Below, piece by piece: positions 7,713 to 10,945 of a stretch of 10,945 nt of DNA (its first letter is position 1; the number at the start of each line of letters is the position of its first letter). The notes under the pieces were generated by a model, which was not told where the DNA came from, searched no databases, and saw only the letters and a program-made list of their open reading frames with translations. A program made the position numbers and the translations under genes. The DNA is from Bacteroidales bacterium (GTDB lineage: Bacteria > Bacteroidota > Bacteroidia > Bacteroidales > VadinHA17), in assembly GCA_003518245.1 (NCBI GenBank), contig DOZA01000305.1, forward strand, positions 1 to 10,945, read 5' to 3'.

Positions 7713-8470
7713 ATGATAAAGATAAAATTACAGCCTTAATAATAGAAGATGAAGAACCGGCCCGGAGTATTATCAAACATTATCTCCGGAATCATGATTC
7801 AGTTGAGTTAGTAGGTGAATGCCCTGACGGATATTGCGGCTTGATGAACATAAAGGAATTGAATCCTGATCTTATCTTCCTGGATATACAGATGCCCAAG
7901 CTTACAGGTTTCGAATTGCTCGAGGTGCTTGATGAAAAACCGGAGATAATTTTCACAACAGCATTTGATGAATATGCAATAAAAGCTTTCGACATGAATG
8001 CAGTGGATTATCTTCTCAAACCATTCCCAAAAAAACGTTTTGATGAAGCCGTAGAAAAGGCAATTACAAGGATAAGGAAAGGGGGAAATATGAAGAACAA
8101 AATACAAAAACTTACGACAGAAAGAGCTGATGGCTCTGAGCCCCTGAACAGGATAGTTATACGTAAAGGAAACGCTATCAGCTTTATTCCCGTTAAGAAT
8201 ATTCGTTATATGCAGGCTGAAGATGATTATGTTATGATCTATCATTTAAACGGGAAAGCACTGAAACAGCAAACCATGAAATATTACGAAAACAGTTTGC
8301 CCCCGAATGAATTTATACGCATGCATAGGTCATACATTGCATCTATTGAACATATAAGCAGGATTGAACCCTATGGTAAAGAAACATATATTGCCGTTAT
8401 GAAAGAAGGTGAAAGGCTGCCCGTCAGTCGCACGGGTTATAAGAAACTAAGGGAAAAGATCAGTTTCTGA
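7709..8470 (+). CDS. LytTR-family response regulator
   Basis: This cytoplasmic DNA-binding regulator is the partner of the preceding kinase. The 253 residues comprise a receiver domain (about 7-120) with the acidic pair Glu13/Asp14, phospho-acceptor Asp59 in LIFLDIQMP, Thr84 and Lys104 in DYLLKPF. After a linker comes a LytTR domain (about 147-250), seen in IRYMQAEDDYVMIY, EFIRMHRSYIAS and RLPVSRTGYKKLRE. LytTR domains usually bind paired direct repeats; the dyads upstream of this operon are inverted, so autoregulation is possible but not shown. The start overlaps the kinase stop by 4 nt. The gene ends 2 nt from the convergent yidD stop. Confidence 0.96.
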   Translation: MNDKDKITALIIEDEEPARSIIKHYLRNHDSVELVGECPDGYCGLMNIKELNPDLIFLDIQMPKLTGFELLEVLDEKPEIIFTTAFDEYAIKAFDMNAVDYLLKPFPKKRFDEAVEKAITRIRKGGNMKNKIQKLTTERADGSEPLNRIVIRKGNAISFIPVKNIRYMQAEDDYVMIYHLNGKALKQQTMKYYENSLPPNEFIRMHRSYIASIEHISRIEPYGKETYIAVMKEGERLPVSRTGYKKLREKISF

Positions 8471-8476
8471 ATTCAG
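8467..8476. other. Palindrome containing both convergent stop codons
   Basis: CTGAATTCAG is a perfect 10-bp palindrome. The TGA of the LytTR gene (8468-8470, plus) and the TGA of yidD (8475-8473, minus) both lie within it. There is no room for a conventional terminator between the two genes, so each transcript probably extends into the other's coding strand. The palindrome has no loop and is not itself a hairpin terminator. Confidence 0.6.
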
Positions 8477-8769
8477 CGTTTCAGGCGGTTTGAGCGTGCC
8501 CACTTACCTGTATAAGATTTCCATGGCCTGTACCTTTTAACCCATATTACAGGAACGGGGTCATAGCCGTGAGTGCCTCCGGGCCGGCACCTGCTGAAAC
8601 GGTTTGTCGCAAGTAAAAAGCCCCTGAAAGGACCATGTAGCCTTAAAGCATCGATAGCATATTTGGAACAGGTCGGGGTATGCCTGCAGGAGGGCCCTGT
8701 AAGTGGTGAAATAAACCACCTGTAAAGGTAAAGTGGTACCAGTAAAAGGTATATAAGTATTTTTTTCAA
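8473..8769 (-). CDS. yidD: Membrane protein insertion efficiency factor YidD
   Basis: YidD is a small amphipathic protein at the inner membrane that assists YidC-mediated insertion. The 98 residues match the family closely: the N-terminal helix IYLLLVPLYLYRWFISPL, then GPSCRHTPTCSKYAIDALRL with its conserved cysteines, HGPFRGFLLATNRFSRCRPGG with the third cysteine, and GYDPVP. The C-terminus (WVKRYRPWKSYTGKWARSNRLKR) is basic and variable. The start is TTG (8769-8767); no ATG lies in frame nearby, and this start gives a standard-length N-terminus. A run of seven A follows the start on the coding strand. The gene lies directly after the remnant of a methyltransferase gene. Confidence 0.92.
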   Translation of the reverse strand: MKKILIYLLLVPLYLYRWFISPLTGPSCRHTPTCSKYAIDALRLHGPFRGFLLATNRFSRCRPGGTHGYDPVPVIWVKRYRPWKSYTGKWARSNRLKR

Positions 8770-8781
8770 TATTGAAATATT

Positions 8782-9041
8782 TCAACTCAAAGATACTGCT
8801 AAAGATATAGAAAGGCTTTCTGCTACCTGTTTACGTCTATTTCTTCCCGACGTATTTCTTGATATCCGGCCAACAGTAAATAGCCTTATAAACTGCCCAA
8901 AAATAGTAAGAGCCAAAAACCATACTTCAAGACCCGGTTTATATTCAAGATATTCCGCGCCTGAAAAATAGATACCGGTAGCCAGCTTCGACGCCTGAAA
9001 AGCCAGTTGCCGGTTTTTTCAAATTCATGTACGAGGGCCAT
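8782..9041 (-). pseudogene. Remnant of an isoprenylcysteine-methyltransferase-like membrane gene (frameshifted, 3'-truncated)
   Basis: From an ATG at 9041 the minus strand reads MALVHEFEKTGNWLFRRRSWLP, closely resembling the N-terminus of a bacterial family of isoprenylcysteine carboxyl-methyltransferase-like (PEMT/ICMT) membrane proteins. Homology then continues in another frame: EYLEYKPGLEVWF, then FIRLFTVGRIS and RNTSGRNRRKQVAESL, which is the family's TVG-x-NTSGRN-QVAE region. The frame change lies near 8964-8985; the five-base A run at 8964-8968 is a good candidate, and a small deletion may also be present. After QVAESL the family sequence stops, and a TGA follows at 8784-8782. The catalytic C-terminal half, with the RHPLYLGN-type motif, is missing. 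About 85 of an expected 200 or more codons remain. Family assignment is from memory of conserved motifs. Confidence 0.75.
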
Positions 9042-9082
9042 AGATCAATAAGTTATTTGAATGGCCAAATTCATTAAAATAT

Positions 9083-10234
9083 TCAGAAACTGTATTTCAT
9101 TCTTATAAATATCAGGTTGGCCCTTGTTCTTTCATCATCCAGTTCAGCATTGAAATGTTGCCATATAAAAGAGAAATCAAGATTTTCAGCCAGTGATATA
9201 TCTATTGAAGGCCCGGCATAAAAACCCTCCAGATCAGGATACCATATTGCTGAGGCGCCAATATTAAACAATGATGTTATTGGGTAAGTTATGCTCCCGA
9301 ACAATGAAAATTTAGAGAAAGCTAGAGACTTGGCTGAAAGATTTTCTGAATAAAAATCGTTAAAAGAACTTAATAAGAGAGGCTTATTACAATACATTGC
9401 CTGTATCTGCATCATCCCGGTGCCTGAGAACCCACGGTCCAGGCCTATTGTAAAAAGCCCTGTTCCTGTAGTATCTGAAAAATTGTCTTTGGCCTGAAAC
9501 CAGCTTATCTCACCCCTGAAAGAGGTGCTGCCGAATCCACCTGACCATCCCGTCCCGAAAACAATATCTTCATCGTCAACCACGCCTGACAGAAACTGTA
9601 TATCATATCCCAAAATATTAAACCTGTACATTGCTGCAAGAGTAAGATCGTCTTCACTATCGAGTGCTGCTGCAAGCTCAAGGCTTGAAGAATAACTGGG
9701 ATAAATCTGCAATCTTACGGCATCACTTCCCGGCCTTTCCGGGTAATCGACATCAAAATATGAATAGGTATTAAAAACGTCATTGGGATTCCATACTATT
9801 GTTTGCCCCCAGTTTATTCTCTGCCGCCCTGCCCTTAACTGCACAGGCCCCATGGTTATATCAATCCATAAACGGTCAATCTTCGAATTCAGGATAAAAG
9901 AATTTTCGCTTAGAATATTCGCTGTAAGATCCATCAAGCCATTATCTGCATCCAGCCTGTCAGCATACATAGGGTCAAGTTTTACCATATCACCCGAAAA
10001 AAACCTGTTCCTGATATCTACTGCAAAAGTAAGCTTTGATCCCGCGTATAACCTGAAATTTAACCTGTTATGCACCAGCTTGTCATTAATCCAGTCTTCT
10101 TCAATATCTTCAAAGATCATACTCTGCATATTGCTTACATAACCATTCAGGCTTGACTGTAAGATCTTATCCTGCCCCTTCAGGTAGCCCGTACTAAATA
10201 TTATGAATATTATAACCAGAATTTTTAAGCGCAT
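9083..10234 (-). CDS. Outer-membrane beta-barrel protein (porin-like, DUF1302-like appearance)
   Basis: The 383-residue protein starts with a signal peptide (MRLKILVIIFIIFSTGYLKG, cleavage near 20-21; no lipobox cysteine) and continues as alternating amphipathic strands with aromatic ends. It terminates in KYSF, a C-terminal aromatic as used for barrel insertion. The best conserved stretch is AGRQRINWGQTIVWNPNDVF (135-154), followed by DYPERPGSDAVRL (163-175). Such GRQ-x-x-WG and NP motifs occur in DUF1302-type and related envelope-export barrels. It starts 1 nt after the stop of the ABC ATPase, so the two are co-translated. This suggests the barrel is the outer-membrane part of an ABC-driven transport route; the substrate is unknown. 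Confidence 0.82.
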   Translation of the reverse strand: MRLKILVIIFIIFSTGYLKGQDKILQSSLNGYVSNMQSMIFEDIEEDWINDKLVHNRLNFRLYAGSKLTFAVDIRNRFFSGDMVKLDPMYADRLDADNGLMDLTANILSENSFILNSKIDRLWIDITMGPVQLRAGRQRINWGQTIVWNPNDVFNTYSYFDVDYPERPGSDAVRLQIYPSYSSSLELAAALDSEDDLTLAAMYRFNILGYDIQFLSGVVDDEDIVFGTGWSGGFGSTSFRGEISWFQAKDNFSDTTGTGLFTIGLDRGFSGTGMMQIQAMYCNKPLLLSSFNDFYSENLSAKSLAFSKFSLFGSITYPITSLFNIGASAIWYPDLEGFYAGPSIDISLAENLDFSFIWQHFNAELDDERTRANLIFIRMKYSF

Positions 10235-10235
10235 A

Positions 10236-10922
10236 CTATTTTTTTATTTCATCAGATACCACCTTGCCGTCTTCAAGGGTTATTACTCTCCTGGCTTTTT
10301 TTACAACCCTGGCATCATGTGTTGAGAAAATAAATGTGATATTCTCCTCCCTGTTAAGCTTCTCCATAATATCCAGGAGGTTTTCGGTAGCTTTAGTGTC
10401 GAGGTTTGCAGTAGGCTCATCTGCCAGCACAAATCTGGGCTTCGAAGCCAGTGCACGTGCAACTGCCACCCTCTGCTGCTGTCCTCCCGACAACTGTGAA
10501 GGCTTACTGTTAATACGGTCTTCGAGGCCCACTGCCTGCAGTAATTCTATCGTTCGCTTATCTCTCTCCTTACGTGGCCATTTCTGTAGTGACATAATAA
10601 ACTCTATATTCTCTTTCGCGGTAAGCACAGGTATAAGGTTATATGACTGAAAGACAAAACCTATATTTCTCATCCTGAAATCAATGATAGTTGACGATTT
10701 CAGGCTTGCCAGGTTAGTATTGTTAACCATTATTTTGCCCCTGGTTGGCATATCCAGGCCGCCAATCATATTCAATAATGTAGTTTTACCTGAACCCGAA
10801 GGGCCTACAATAGCAGCAAATTCTCCCTCATTAAAAGTTAGGTTCACATCATTTACAGCATGCACTTCAACATGAGTGGTGTTGTAAACCTTATGTACGT
10901 TATTTAATTCAAGTACTTTCAT
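10236..10922 (-). CDS. LolD/MacB-type ABC transporter ATP-binding protein
   Basis: This cytoplasmic ATPase powers a FtsX/MacB-like or LolCE-like permease. The 228 residues are complete: Walker A GPSGSGKTT (40-48), Q-loop Gln92 in FVFQSYNLIPVLTA, signature LSGGQQQRVAVARAL (144-158), Walker B FVLADEP (164-170) with catalytic Glu169, D-loop NLD and H-loop His202 in STHDARV. FQSYNLIP and the compact size are typical of the MacB/LolD/FtsE group. No permease gene lies downstream; it is expected upstream, beyond 10945. The 1-nt gap to the barrel gene points to a joint transport system. Lipoprotein, lipid or small-molecule export are all possible. Confidence 0.94.
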   Translation of the reverse strand: MKVLELNNVHKVYNTTHVEVHAVNDVNLTFNEGEFAAIVGPSGSGKTTLLNMIGGLDMPTRGKIMVNNTNLASLKSSTIIDFRMRNIGFVFQSYNLIPVLTAKENIEFIMSLQKWPRKERDKRTIELLQAVGLEDRINSKPSQLSGGQQQRVAVARALASKPRFVLADEPTANLDTKATENLLDIMEKLNREENITFIFSTHDARVVKKARRVITLEDGKVVSDEIKK

Positions 10923-10945
10923 TTTTCCTTAATATTATATTTTTA

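Overview
The window looks like a chromosomal segment of a Bacteroidota bacterium, probably near Bacteroidales/Marinilabiliales (the finer placement is a guess). Evidence: AtpB has a signal peptide and a long His/acid-rich extracytoplasmic N-terminus; a bactofilin and an AtpZ-like gene lie directly upstream of the F0 genes; the two-component system is of the LytS/LytTR type; Shine-Dalgarno sequences are weak; and TAnnTTTG (-7-like) boxes occur upstream of genes. The sequence is AT-leaning and densely coding. No RNA genes, CRISPR arrays, insertion sequences or phage genes were seen.

Layout. (1) 1-2598, minus strand: bactofilin, atpZ-like, an unnamed 4-TM protein, atpB, atpE and the 5' end of atpF, which runs off the left edge. 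A strong hairpin followed by a U-rich stretch sits between atpE and atpF. (2) 2665-5352, minus strand: DUF177/YceD, rpmF, plsX and fabH, a classic ribosome/lipid-synthesis cluster reading toward the atp genes. (3) 5353-5533: divergent regulatory region with two perfect inverted repeats and a -7-like box facing each way. (4) 5534-8470, plus strand: a 4-TM protein, a LiaF-like protein, a LytS-type histidine kinase and a LytTR response regulator, tightly packed as one operon. This is probably an envelope-stress module in which LiaF works with LytS/LytTR rather than LiaS/LiaR. (5) 8473-10922, minus strand, convergent with (4): a LolD/MacB-type ABC ATPase, an outer-membrane beta-barrel protein, a broken isoprenylcysteine-methyltransferase-like gene and yidD.

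How the genes work together. The left half makes the F0 rotor/stator of ATP synthase, next to a cytoskeletal bactofilin and the entry steps of fatty-acid/phospholipid synthesis. The middle operon most likely senses the membrane or cell wall and controls genes through LytTR. The right half is envelope transport: an ABC ATPase coupled by a 1-nt gap to a barrel protein (the permease would lie beyond the right edge), plus the insertase helper YidD. The most useful discoveries are the decayed methyltransferase gene at 8782-9041, the atpE-atpF hairpin, the 77-nt out-of-frame overlap of the bactofilin and atpZ genes, TTG starts for atpB and yidD, and the paired dyads upstream of the LiaF-like operon.
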